From positions 1 to 7,062 of the forward strand of contig VBGU01000165.1 in assembly GCA_005881085.1 (NCBI GenBank): a stretch of DNA of 7,062 nucleotides, in the 5' to 3' direction. Position 1 is the stretch's first letter. Each line of letters opens with the position of its first letter. Below, one piece after another: positions 1 to 6,128 of the stretch. This DNA comes from Chloroflexota bacterium (lineage in GTDB: Bacteria > Chloroflexota > Limnocylindria > P2-11E). The notes beneath the pieces were generated by a model. That model ran no database searches and was not told the origin of the DNA. It worked only from the letters and a program-made list of their open reading frames with translations. The position numbers and the translations under genes are program-made.

Positions 1-140
1 CTTATGTGATGCAGGCGCTCGGCGCGCGCGACGCCCTCAACCTCGACGGTGGCGGAACTGCGGCGATGTACATCGGCGGCTCGTATAAGGTCGGCCCCGG
101 CCGACTTCTTCCGAACGCGATCGTTCTGACCAAGCCCTAA
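1..140 (+). CDS. Phosphodiester glycosidase (NAGPA-like) family protein, C-terminal end only
   Basis: This is a partial gene; its 5' part lies outside the window. Reading from base 3 gives 45 residues and a TAA stop at 138-140. The fragment contains GARDALNLDGGGTAAM, followed about 20 residues on by RLLPNAIVL. An A-x-NLDGGG-(S/T)-x-x-M motif near the C-terminus followed by an R-x-x-x-NAI strand is the recognised end of the phosphodiester glycosidase / NAGPA domain (formerly DUF2233). These proteins cleave or bind glycosidic phosphodiesters and are often exported or cell-wall associated in bacteria. Only the domain's tail is visible, so the signal peptide, domain fusions and specificity cannot be judged. 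No convincing terminator follows. The next gene starts 82 bases downstream on the same strand with its own ribosome binding site and no functional link that I can see. Confidence 0.8.
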   Translation, partial: YVMQALGARDALNLDGGGTAAMYIGGSYKVGPGRLLPNAIVLTKP

Positions 141-210
141 CACTGGCGGCATCAAGCCGTAGGCCTCTTGACAGTCGGCATAGAACTACGGAGCGTCGGC
201 ATCGGCGCAT

Positions 211-220
211 GGGGAGAGAG
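211..220 (+). promoter_or_regulatory. Ribosome binding site for the methyltransferase reading frame
   Basis: The purine run GGGGAGAGAG ends two bases before the ATG at 223. Its GGGGAG core sits at a normal distance and supports that start codon. The translated N-terminus from there also looks like the usual start of the family. Confidence 0.6.
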
Positions 221-222
221 CG

Positions 223-1285
223 ATGGCTACCCCGATCGTTGAAGAGTCCAAGGACACACCAGAGTTCCTACAGCGTCTCGTCAGCGTCCTGAACGACGGG
301 ATGCTCTGCCTCGCAATCAGCGTCGGCCACCGGACTGGCCTGTTCGACACGATGGCCGAGGGCACGAAGGCGACGAGCGCCAACATCGCCAAGCGCGCGG
401 GACTGAAGGAGCGCTACGTCCGTGAATGGCTCGGTGCGATGGTCACCGGGCGGATCGTCGACTACGAAGCGGCGACGAAGACCTACACGCTCCCACCTGA
501 AAGATCCATCTTTCTCACGCGCGCAGCCGGGATCGACAACCTTGCCGTCCAAGCGCAGTACGTCGCGCTCCTCGGGTCCGTGGAAGGCCAGATCGTGGAA
601 TCGTTCCGGCGGGGCGGCGGCGTCCCGTACTCGGAGTTCACGGACTTCCAGCGCCTGATGGCCGAGGAGAGCGCCCAGACTTTTGACGCCCGCCTGCTCC
701 AGACCACGTTGCCCCTCGTCGATGGCCTGGTGGATCGGCTCAGGTCGGGCATCGACGTCGCGGACATCGGGTGCGGAAGCGGACACGCGATCAATCTGAT
801 GGCGGGAGCCTTCCCGAAGAGCCGGTTCGTTGGCTACGACTTCTCGGACGAGGGGCTCGCCGCCGGCCGAACCGAAGCGAAGGAAAAGAAGCTCGCGAAC
901 GCTCGGTTCGAGGCGAAGGACGTCAGCTCCCTCGACACCGTCGGGGCGTTCGACTTCATAACGAGCTTCGACGCGATCCACGATTCGGGTGCTGGCCGCG
1001 ATCCGCCGAGCGCTGCGGCCTGGTGGGGTCTATCTCTGCGTCGACATAGCGGCGTCAAGCGATCTCGCGAAGAACCTCGACCATCCGCTCGGGCCACTCC
1101 TGTACACCGTGTCGACCATGCACTGCATGACCGTGTCATTGGCGCTCGACGGCGAAGGCCTCGGTACCGTATGGGGCAAGGAACTCGCGCTCTCGATGTT
1201 GGTCGACGCCGGGTTCGGCCGTGTCGACGTCAAGCAGGTCGAGGGCGACATCATGAACAGCTACTACATCGCGCACCCGAAGTAG
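223..1285 (+). pseudogene. Class I SAM-dependent methyltransferase with N-terminal winged helix (Rv2258c-like), frameshifted
   Basis: The first 254 codons (223 to about 984) encode an N-terminal winged-helix-like domain (roughly residues 18-100, including AKRAGLKERYVREWL). A Rossmann methyltransferase core follows, with SAM motif I at residues 180-189 (ADIGCGSGHA), an acidic residue at the end of strand 2 (GYD, D206) and the conserved FDAIHD at 249-254. After FDAIHD the frame yields only arginine-rich nonsense and runs to a stop at 1392. The expected continuation, RVLAAIRRALRPGGVYLC and on to YYIAHPK, lies in the next frame from about 986 to the TAG at 1283-1285. Joined, the product is about 353 residues, the usual family size. 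Family members normally have about five residues between HD and RVL, whereas only one base separates them here, so a deletion of about 14 bases is likelier than a single-base error. This last point relies on my memory of the family. The substrate is unknown; relatives act on small molecules, and the winged helix usually serves dimerisation. The alternative is an assembly error in an intact gene. Confidence 0.82.
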
Positions 1286-1288
1286 GAC

Positions 1289-1624
1289 CTAGTTCGCGGC
1301 GCGGAGCTCGAAGTCCAGGCGGCGAACGAGCGCACCCTCGATCTCGAAATTCCACGTCGTGTAGTTGGCGAATATCCCCGGCGCGCGGGTGAGCGTCGTG
1401 ATCCTGACGTTTCGGCCGTCCACGGTTTCCTCGCGGGGTGTCTGGACGAGCTCCGAGGGAGCGAGGCGGATCATCTGCCGCACACCCTCTCTTCCCTGGA
1501 AGGGCTCGGGCAGCCCGGGGAGCGTGACCTCGACGTCGTCGGCGCACAGCGCTGCCGCGGCATCGGCGTTGCGATCCTTTACCGCCTGAACGAACGAGCG
1601 CGCGACGTCGAGAGTAGAGTCCAT
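1289..1624 (-). CDS. Small SnoaL-like / NTF2-fold protein
   Basis: This is a 111-residue protein read on the minus strand from the ATG at 1624-1622 to the TAG whose complement is 1289-1291. It begins MDSTLDVARSFVQAVKDRNA, continues with ALCADDVEVTLPG and an FQGREGVRQMI segment, and ends with an NFEIEGALVRRLDFELR strand pair. A helix-helix start, the DDVEV strand, the 'F-x-G-x-E-x-V/I-R' segment and a final beta sheet are typical of the SnoaL/NTF2-like superfamily. These are small cone-shaped domains that act as isomerases, hydrolases or simple ligand binders. No catalytic pair can be assigned from sequence, so the function is unknown. The open frame extends upstream to 2026, but that part lies antisense to the VOC gene and shows no family similarity. 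No Shine-Dalgarno sequence precedes the chosen ATG, so the message may be leaderless. The gene converges on the methyltransferase (3-bp gap) and diverges from the VOC gene (36-bp gap). Confidence 0.8.
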   Translation of the reverse strand: MDSTLDVARSFVQAVKDRNADAAAALCADDVEVTLPGLPEPFQGREGVRQMIRLAPSELVQTPREETVDGRNVRITTLTRAPGIFANYTTWNFEIEGALVRRLDFELRAAN

Positions 1625-1647
1625 CCGAGACAAAGAGCGTAAACAAA

Positions 1648-1655
1648 GGGGGAGG
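1648..1655 (+). promoter_or_regulatory. Ribosome binding site deciding the GTG start of the VOC gene
   Basis: GGGGGAGG lies five bases upstream of the GTG at 1661. It is a strong Shine-Dalgarno match and supports a GTG start for a protein beginning MAYPVTHFEI, the usual N-terminus of this VOC subgroup. Confidence 0.75.
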
Positions 1656-1660
1656 CGGAC

Positions 1661-2215
1661 GTGGCATATCCCGTTACACACTTCGAGATCAACGCGCGGG
1701 ACGCATCCGCGACGCAGAAGTTCTACCAGGATCTCTTCGGGTGGGGCATCAACACGAACAACCCGGACAACTACGGGATGATCGACACCAAGAACGAGGG
1801 CACCGGCATCAACGGCGGCATCGGGGCGAGCCGGCACGGCAAGAGCTGGGTCACTTTCTATGTCGAGACGGACGACCCCGCGGCGACGCTCGCGAAGGCT
1901 GAGCGCCTTGGCGGCACCAGGGTCATGGAGCCGATGGACGCGGGTGGGAATGTGGTCTATGCGCTCTTCGCGGATCCCGAGGGGAACGTCATCGGTCTCG
2001 CGAAAATGGACCGCACGCAGGAGCAACAGCGAGAGCAGGCGAAGGAGCAGAAGGCCCGCTCGCGCTCGAACGGCAATGGAAATGGAACCCCGGCGCGCAG
2101 CCGCGCGAAGGCGACGGCTTCCGCAAAGGCTTCACCCAAGCGTGCGACGGCGCGCAAGCGGACGACCGCAAAGAAGAGCACGACTCGTTCGCGGAGCAAG
2201 CGCTCCAGAGGTTGA
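1661..2215 (+). CDS. VOC (glyoxalase/bleomycin-resistance fold) protein with a basic histone-H1-like C-terminal tail
   Basis: The product is 184 residues from a GTG start. Residues 1-118 form a VOC domain of the kind annotated 'predicted enzyme related to lactoylglutathione lyase' (COG3324 type). It has PVTHFEINARD at the first strand, FYQDLFGWG in the helix, WVTFYVETDDPAATLAKAERLGG at the start of the second repeat, and FADPEGNVIGL at the end. H7 matches a usual metal-ligand position, but the final strand has G112 where metal-dependent members have Glu, so classic glyoxalase I activity is unlikely. Residues 119-130 are a Gln/Glu-rich linker. Residues 131-184 are low-complexity Lys/Arg/Ala/Ser/Thr with 19 basic and no acidic residues, resembling the tails of bacterial histone-H1-like proteins. 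Such a tail could bind DNA, RNA or polyphosphate; that is inference. The stop codon overlaps a candidate -35 element for the cox operon downstream. The substrate is unknown. Confidence 0.85.
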   Translation: MAYPVTHFEINARDASATQKFYQDLFGWGINTNNPDNYGMIDTKNEGTGINGGIGASRHGKSWVTFYVETDDPAATLAKAERLGGTRVMEPMDAGGNVVYALFADPEGNVIGLAKMDRTQEQQREQAKEQKARSRSNGNGNGTPARSRAKATASAKASPKRATARKRTTAKKSTTRSRSKRSRG

Positions 2216-2240
2216 CCGAGCTCTAAGCCGAAACTAGCCT
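2212..2240 (+). promoter_or_regulatory. Candidate sigma-70-type promoter for the cox operon
   Basis: TTGACC at 2212-2217 matches the -35 consensus at five of six positions. It is separated by exactly 17 bases from TAGCCT at 2235-2240, which keeps the three most conserved -10 positions (T, A and the final T). The -35 overlaps the stop codon of the VOC gene. Transcription would begin near 2247 and leave a leader of about 70 bases before coxS. This is sequence matching only; a GC-rich host may use other promoter forms. Confidence 0.4.
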
Positions 2241-2241
2241 T

Positions 2242-2278
2242 ACGCCGCCGTTCGAGGCATGTGAGTTTGTCGCGGCGT
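2242..2278 (+). other. Possible stem-loop in the coxS leader
   Basis: ACGCCGC at 2242-2248 is perfectly complementary to GCGGCGT at 2272-2278, giving a 7-bp GC-rich stem with a 23-base loop. It would sit at the very start of the predicted coxS leader. No riboswitch consensus, including the Moco motif, is recognisable. In DNA this GC-rich such pairing can arise by chance. Confidence 0.22.
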
Positions 2279-2304
2279 TCGTCCGCGTACGGCGCCGGGG
2301 ATAT

Positions 2305-2311
2305 GGGGAGG
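2305..2311 (+). promoter_or_regulatory. Ribosome binding site deciding the coxS start
   Basis: GGGGAGG lies six bases before the ATG at 2318. Two in-frame alternatives upstream (GTG 2261 and ATG 2303) have no comparable site, and they would add residues absent from the family's usual N-terminus. Confidence 0.75.
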
Positions 2312-2317
2312 CGCGCG

Positions 2318-2830
2318 ATGGGCCATACGGTCACGGTTACCGTCAATGGAACGAGCTACTCACGCGAGATCGAACCGACGCTGCTGCTCGTCGAATTTCT
2401 CCGCGAAACGCTCGCGCTCACCGGCACGCATGTCGGCTGCGACACGAGCCAGTGCGGTGCATGCACGGTCCTTGTCGACGGTCGCGCGACGAAGGCGTGC
2501 ACGATGCTGGCGGTCCAGGCCGATGGCGCGACGGTGGTCACGGTCGAGGGTCTCGCGAAGAACGGCGACCTTCACCCGATCCAGCGCGCGTTCGCAAAAG
2601 AGCATGGATTGCAGTGTGGCTTCTGCACCCCCGGTCTCATGATCACCGCCGTCGACTTCCTCGAGCGGAACGCGTCGCCGAGCGACGCCGAGATCCGTCA
2701 CGCCATTGAAGGCAACCTCTGCCGCTGCACCGGCTATCACAACATCGTGAACGCGATCCGCACCGCGTCGGCGGAAATGCGTCAGGCGGCGAGCGGAGAA
2801 GCGAAGATCGCCGCGGAGGTGCAGCCATGA
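2318..2830 (+). CDS. coxS: Molybdenum hydroxylase (CO-dehydrogenase-like) iron-sulfur subunit, CoxS type
   Basis: This 170-residue subunit holds two [2Fe-2S] clusters and passes electrons from the Mo-cofactor in CoxL to the FAD in CoxM. The N-terminal plant-ferredoxin-like domain has ligands C41, C46, C49 (GCDTSQCGAC) and C61. The C-terminal helical [2Fe-2S] domain has C100 and C103 (QCGFCTPG) and C135 and C137 (CRCTGY). All eight cysteines are present, as is the Gln before C100 that contacts the pterin cofactor in homologues. The length is normal for the family. The ATG at 2318 was chosen because of its ribosome binding site and because the protein then starts directly at the TVTVNG strand. 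The stop overlaps the coxL start (ATGA, 2827-2830), implying translational coupling. The family is shared by CO dehydrogenases and by xanthine, nicotine and isoquinoline-type hydroxylases, so this subunit does not identify the substrate. Confidence 0.95.
   Translation: MGHTVTVTVNGTSYSREIEPTLLLVEFLRETLALTGTHVGCDTSQCGACTVLVDGRATKACTMLAVQADGATVVTVEGLAKNGDLHPIQRAFAKEHGLQCGFCTPGLMITAVDFLERNASPSDAEIRHAIEGNLCRCTGYHNIVNAIRTASAEMRQAASGEAKIAAEVQP
2815..2820 (+). promoter_or_regulatory. Ribosome binding site for coxL inside the end of coxS
   Basis: GGAGGT is a full consensus Shine-Dalgarno sequence, six bases before the coxL ATG at 2827. It lies within the last codons of coxS, as expected for a coupled operon. 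Confidence 0.75.
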
Positions 2831-5184
2831 CCGTTGCCGCCAATCCGAAATACATCGGAACGCGCGTCGCACGCAAAGAGGACCCGCGCCTCATCACGGG
2901 TGAGGGGACTTTCACCGACGACGTGATGCTGCAGGGCGTGGCGTACATGACGCTCGTGCGGAGTCCGCACGCGCACGCCCGCATCCGCCGGATCGACACC
3001 GCCGCCGCCAAGAAGGAGCCCGGTGTCGTCGCGGTGCTCACCGGCACCGACCTCGAGGCGACGGGCATGCTGCCCGTGTTCATCGCCGTTCCGGGCATGA
3101 ACGGCTCGAAGCACATGCCGATCGCGACCGACAAGGCGAGGTATGCCGGCGACGCGGTCGCCGCGGTCGTCGCCGATTCGCGTGACGCCGCGAAGCGAGC
3201 GGCGGATCTGATCGCGGTGGACTACGAGCCGCTTCCGGTGGTGGTCGACGCGACGAAGGCGCTCGAACCGGGCGCGCCGATCGTCCACGAGGAGCTCGGC
3301 TCCAATCTCGTCTTCACGTACCCGGTCAAGGGCGGCGACATCGACAAGGCGTTCAAGGACGCCGAGATCAAAGTGACTCAGCGCATCGTCAACCAGCGCC
3401 TCATCCCGAACGCGATGGAGCCGCGCGCCGTGGCCGCGAAGTTCGAGGCGGGCGAGCTCACGCTCTGGACGACGACGCAGATCCCGCACTTCGTGCAGCT
3501 CATCGTCGCGCTCAACCTCGGCCTTGGGCAGAACAAGGTGCGCGTGATCGCGCCGGAGGTCGGCGGTGGATTCGGCAGCAAGCTCCAGGTCTACGCCGAG
3601 GAGCTCCTCGTCGGTTATCTGTCGAAGACGCTCGGTCGTCCGGTGAAATGGACGGAGGAGCGGCGCGAGGGCTATCTCGCGACGATCCATGGGCGCGACC
3701 TCGTCGAGAACGTCGAGATCGCCGCCAAGAAGGACGGCACGATCCTCGGGCTGCGCATCCGCACGGTCGCGAACGTTGGCGCCTATTTACAGGCGTTCGC
3801 GCCAGGCATTCCCACGATCCTGCACGCGTTCATCATTCCGGGGCCGTACAAGATCCCTGCGTTCGACGTCGAGGTCCGCGGCGCGTACACGAACACGACC
3901 CCGGTGGACGCGTACCGCGGCGCGGGACGTCCCGAGGCCACGTTCGCGATGGAGCGGATCATCGACCGGCTCGCCGACGAGATCGGCATGGACCCGGCCG
4001 AGCTGCGGCGGAAGAACTTCATCCCTCCGGACGCCTTCCCGTTCAACACGATCAGCGGCATTACCTACGACAGCGGCGACTACGAGCCTGCGCTCGACCG
4101 TGCGCTCGCGATGGCCGACTACAAGGGCTTCGAGAAGCGCCGCGCCGAGGCGAAGGCGCGGGGGAATTACCGCGGGATCGGGATCTCGACGTATGTCGAG
4201 ATCTGCGGGCTCGCACCATCGAAGGCGAACTCAGCGCTCGGCGTCGGCTGGGGAGGCTACGAAAGCGCGCGGATCCGCGTGCACGCGACCGGCTCGGTGC
4301 AGGTCTTCACAGGGACGTCACCCCACGGCCAGGGCCACGAGACCTCGTGGGCGCAGATCGCGGCGGACGCGCTCGGCGTCAGCCCGAACGACATCGAGGT
4401 GCGGCACGGCGACACGTTCGAGTCGCCAGGCATGGGCGTCGGCACGTTCGGGAGCCGCAGCCTCGCGGTCGGCGGCATCGCCGTGCACAAGGCGGCGGAA
4501 AAGGTCCGTGAGAAGGTCGTGCAGATCGGCGCGCATCTTCTCGAAGCCTCGCCCGCCGACGTCGTCGTCGAGAACGGCAAGGTCTTCGTGAAAGGGGTGC
4601 CTGAGAAGGCGAAGAACTTCGGGGACATCTCCATGGCGGCGTACCTCGCGAACAACCTCCCCGACGGGATGGAGCCCGGCCTCGAGGCGACCGTGTACTA
4701 CGACCCGCCGAACTTCACGTTCCCGTTCGGGACGCACATCGCCGAGGTCGAGATCGACGGCGAGACCGGCAACGTCCGGATCGAGCGCTACTCCGCGTGC
4801 GACGACTGCGGCCGGCAGATCAACCCGATGATCGTCGATGGCCAGCTGCACGGCGGCATCGCGCAAGGTATCGGCCAGGCGCTGTACGAGGGCGCGGTGT
4901 ACGACGACAACGGACAGCTCCTGTCCGGAAGCATGATGGAGTACCACGTTCCGTCCGCCGAGGACATCCCGATGTTCAACCTCGATCACACCGTGACGCT
5001 CACGAACACGAACCCGCTCGGCGTCAAGGGCATCGGCGAAGCCGGCACCATCGGCTCGACGCCGGCCGCGGTCAACGCGGTCATCGACGCGCTTTCACCG
5101 CTTGGCATCAAGCACATCGACATGCCCCTGGGGTCGGAGAAGATCTGGCGGGCTATCCGCGCCGCCGGGGAGGGACGGCGATGA
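2827..5184 (+). CDS. coxL: Molybdopterin-binding large subunit, form II CoxL-like (xanthine dehydrogenase family)
   Basis: This 785-residue catalytic subunit is expected to bind a molybdopterin cytosine dinucleotide cofactor and to hydroxylate its substrate with water-derived oxygen. It has an N-terminal a/b-hammerhead domain (about residues 20-130, starting GTRVARKEDPRLITGEGTF). Two Mo-cofactor-binding domains follow, with GGGFGSK at 246-252, PHGQGHET at 499-506 and the catalytic Glu E738 in GVKGIGEAG. The active-site loop at 362-368 reads AYRGAGR. Form I CO dehydrogenases have AYxCSFR there, whose cysteine holds the copper of the Cu-S-Mo centre. This loop has no cysteine, which defines form II. 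Some form II enzymes have been reported to oxidise CO slowly, but most have unknown or organic substrates. The order S-L-M is also the usual form II order, whereas form I operons run M-S-L. The gene is full length and intact, with ATGA overlaps at both ends. Confidence 0.95.
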   Translation: MTVAANPKYIGTRVARKEDPRLITGEGTFTDDVMLQGVAYMTLVRSPHAHARIRRIDTAAAKKEPGVVAVLTGTDLEATGMLPVFIAVPGMNGSKHMPIATDKARYAGDAVAAVVADSRDAAKRAADLIAVDYEPLPVVVDATKALEPGAPIVHEELGSNLVFTYPVKGGDIDKAFKDAEIKVTQRIVNQRLIPNAMEPRAVAAKFEAGELTLWTTTQIPHFVQLIVALNLGLGQNKVRVIAPEVGGGFGSKLQVYAEELLVGYLSKTLGRPVKWTEERREGYLATIHGRDLVENVEIAAKKDGTILGLRIRTVANVGAYLQAFAPGIPTILHAFIIPGPYKIPAFDVEVRGAYTNTTPVDAYRGAGRPEATFAMERIIDRLADEIGMDPAELRRKNFIPPDAFPFNTISGITYDSGDYEPALDRALAMADYKGFEKRRAEAKARGNYRGIGISTYVEICGLAPSKANSALGVGWGGYESARIRVHATGSVQVFTGTSPHGQGHETSWAQIAADALGVSPNDIEVRHGDTFESPGMGVGTFGSRSLAVGGIAVHKAAEKVREKVVQIGAHLLEASPADVVVENGKVFVKGVPEKAKNFGDISMAAYLANNLPDGMEPGLEATVYYDPPNFTFPFGTHIAEVEIDGETGNVRIERYSACDDCGRQINPMIVDGQLHGGIAQGIGQALYEGAVYDDNGQLLSGSMMEYHVPSAEDIPMFNLDHTVTLTNTNPLGVKGIGEAGTIGSTPAAVNAVIDALSPLGIKHIDMPLGSEKIWRAIRAAGEGRR
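5167..5174 (+). promoter_or_regulatory. Ribosome binding site deciding the coxM start
   Basis: GGGGAGGG lies six bases before the ATG at 5181, inside the last codons of coxL. The coxM frame stays open far upstream within coxL, so this site together with the homologous N-terminus (MITHPFTYQAP) fixes the start. Confidence 0.75.
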
Positions 5185-6050
5185 TCACGCACCCGTTCAC
5201 GTATCAGGCACCGGCAACCATCGAAGAGGCCGTCCAGCAGCTCGGCAAGGGCGACGACGCGAAAGTCATCGCGGGCGGCCACAGCCTGCTACCCCTGATG
5301 AAGCTTGGGCTCGCGCAGCCCGAGACGCTCATCGACCTCCGCCACATCGCGTCACTGCACCAGATCCGCACCGAGGCCGACGGGACGATCGTGATCGGCG
5401 CACTCGCGACCCATCGCGATATCGCGCACGACAAGACCGTTCGCGCAAAGCTCGCCGCGCTCGCCGACGCCGCTGGCGAGGTCGGCGACCTCCAGGTCCG
5501 CGCACGCGGCACGATCGGCGGCAGCCTCGCGCATGCTGACTCCGCGGCGGACGAGCCCGCACCGACGCTCGCGTACGACGCGACCATCCGTGCCATGGGC
5601 CCGGCGGGCCGGCGCGACATCGCGGCGCGCGACTATTTCAAGGGAACGTTCGAGACGGCGCTCGCGGCGAACGAAATAATCGCCGAGATCCGCTTTCCGG
5701 CGCCGGCCGGCCGCACCGGCGGCGCGTACGCGAAGTTCGCCCACCCCGCATCGGGATTTGCCGTGACCGGCGTCGCTGCGGTGGTCACGATCAAGTCCGA
5801 CGGCACCGTCGAGCGCGCCGCAATCGGAGTTGCCGGAGTTGCCGCCGCCGCATATCGCGCGACCGAGGCCGAGCGCGCCCTCACCGGTACGAAGGCCGAT
5901 GCGAAGGCGATCGTCGAAGCCGCGGCAAAGGCTGCGAACGGGATCACGGCTCTCTCCGACCTCGCGGCCTCGGCCGAGTACCGCAAGCACCTCGTCACCG
6001 TCTACGCGAAGCGAGCCATCGAGCGCGCGATCCAGCGCGCCCGCGCGTAA
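5181..6050 (+). CDS. coxM: FAD-binding medium subunit of the molybdenum hydroxylase, CoxM type
   Basis: This 289-residue flavoprotein accepts electrons from the CoxS clusters and passes them to a quinone or another acceptor. The N-terminal PCMH-type FAD domain has both signature loops: AGGHSLLPLMKLGL at 31-44 and TIGGSLAHADSAADEPA at 111-127. The CO-dehydrogenase flavoprotein C-terminal domain fills roughly residues 180-287, beginning YAKFAHPASGFAVTGVAA. The length is normal. Small departures from the patterns I remember are KLGL for the common KLRL, and HADSAADEP where HADPAADLP is usual; neither removes an obvious FAD contact. The ATG overlaps the coxL stop (ATGA, 5181-5184), completing a tightly coupled S-L-M operon. 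A hairpin about 16 bases past the stop probably ends this unit. Confidence 0.95.
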   Translation: MITHPFTYQAPATIEEAVQQLGKGDDAKVIAGGHSLLPLMKLGLAQPETLIDLRHIASLHQIRTEADGTIVIGALATHRDIAHDKTVRAKLAALADAAGEVGDLQVRARGTIGGSLAHADSAADEPAPTLAYDATIRAMGPAGRRDIAARDYFKGTFETALAANEIIAEIRFPAPAGRTGGAYAKFAHPASGFAVTGVAAVVTIKSDGTVERAAIGVAGVAAAAYRATEAERALTGTKADAKAIVEAAAKAANGITALSDLAASAEYRKHLVTVYAKRAIERAIQRARA

Positions 6051-6065
6051 GAGCAGGAACGTCGT

Positions 6066-6098
6066 AGTGCGCCGGCGCCGCCCTGGCGCTGGCGCACT
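6066..6098 (+). terminator. Strong hairpin after coxM, probable terminator or mRNA 3' stabiliser
   Basis: The left arm 6066-6079 (AGTGCGCCGGCGCC) pairs with the right arm 6085-6098 (GGCGCTGGCGCACT) over 14 positions. One is a G-U wobble, and the loop is five bases (GCCCT). It starts 15 bases after the coxM stop. No uridine tract follows, only a pyrimidine-rich CTCCCTTCC stretch, so it is not a textbook intrinsic terminator. U-poor terminator-like hairpins are common in GC-rich bacteria. It could equally reduce, not abolish, read-through into coxD. Confidence 0.65.
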
Positions 6099-6114
6099 CT
6101 CCCTTCCGCGCTCG

Positions 6115-6120
6115 TAGCAT
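6115..6120 (+). promoter_or_regulatory. Candidate -10 element for a leaderless coxD message
   Basis: TAGCAT fits the TANNNT pattern of -10 elements. It ends eight bases before the GTG at 6129, so transcription would start at or next to the start codon. No convincing -35 lies at the right distance. No Shine-Dalgarno sequence precedes the GTG, which agrees with a leaderless transcript. Confidence 0.35.
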
Positions 6121-6128
6121 CGCCAGTC

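Noticed and set aside
151..163. Small CGGC/GCCG repeat after the glycosidase stop as a terminator
   Set aside because: It has only four pairs and no U-tract, within chance for this composition.
168..173. Perfect TTGACA -35 hexamer upstream of the methyltransferase
   Set aside because: No -10-like hexamer occurs 16-18 bases downstream (191-196 is GAGCGT). TAGAAC at 181-186 is far too close.
989..1285. Separate 98-residue protein starting at GTG 989
   Set aside because: It is the missing C-terminal half of the methyltransferase, with no ribosome binding site of its own.
1625..2026. N-terminal extension of the minus-strand NTF2-like protein
   Set aside because: The frame is open only because it is opposite the GC-rich VOC gene; family similarity begins exactly at the ATG at 1624.
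2782..3690. Long minus-strand open frame (302 codons) opposite coxL
   Set aside because: It lies antisense to a strongly conserved coxL region, is arginine- and aspartate-rich with no recognisable domain, and is typical of shadow frames in GC-rich genes.
3648..4591. Long plus-strand alternative frames inside coxL
   Set aside because: Their translations are arginine-rich nonsense within a gene whose motifs run continuously in its own frame.
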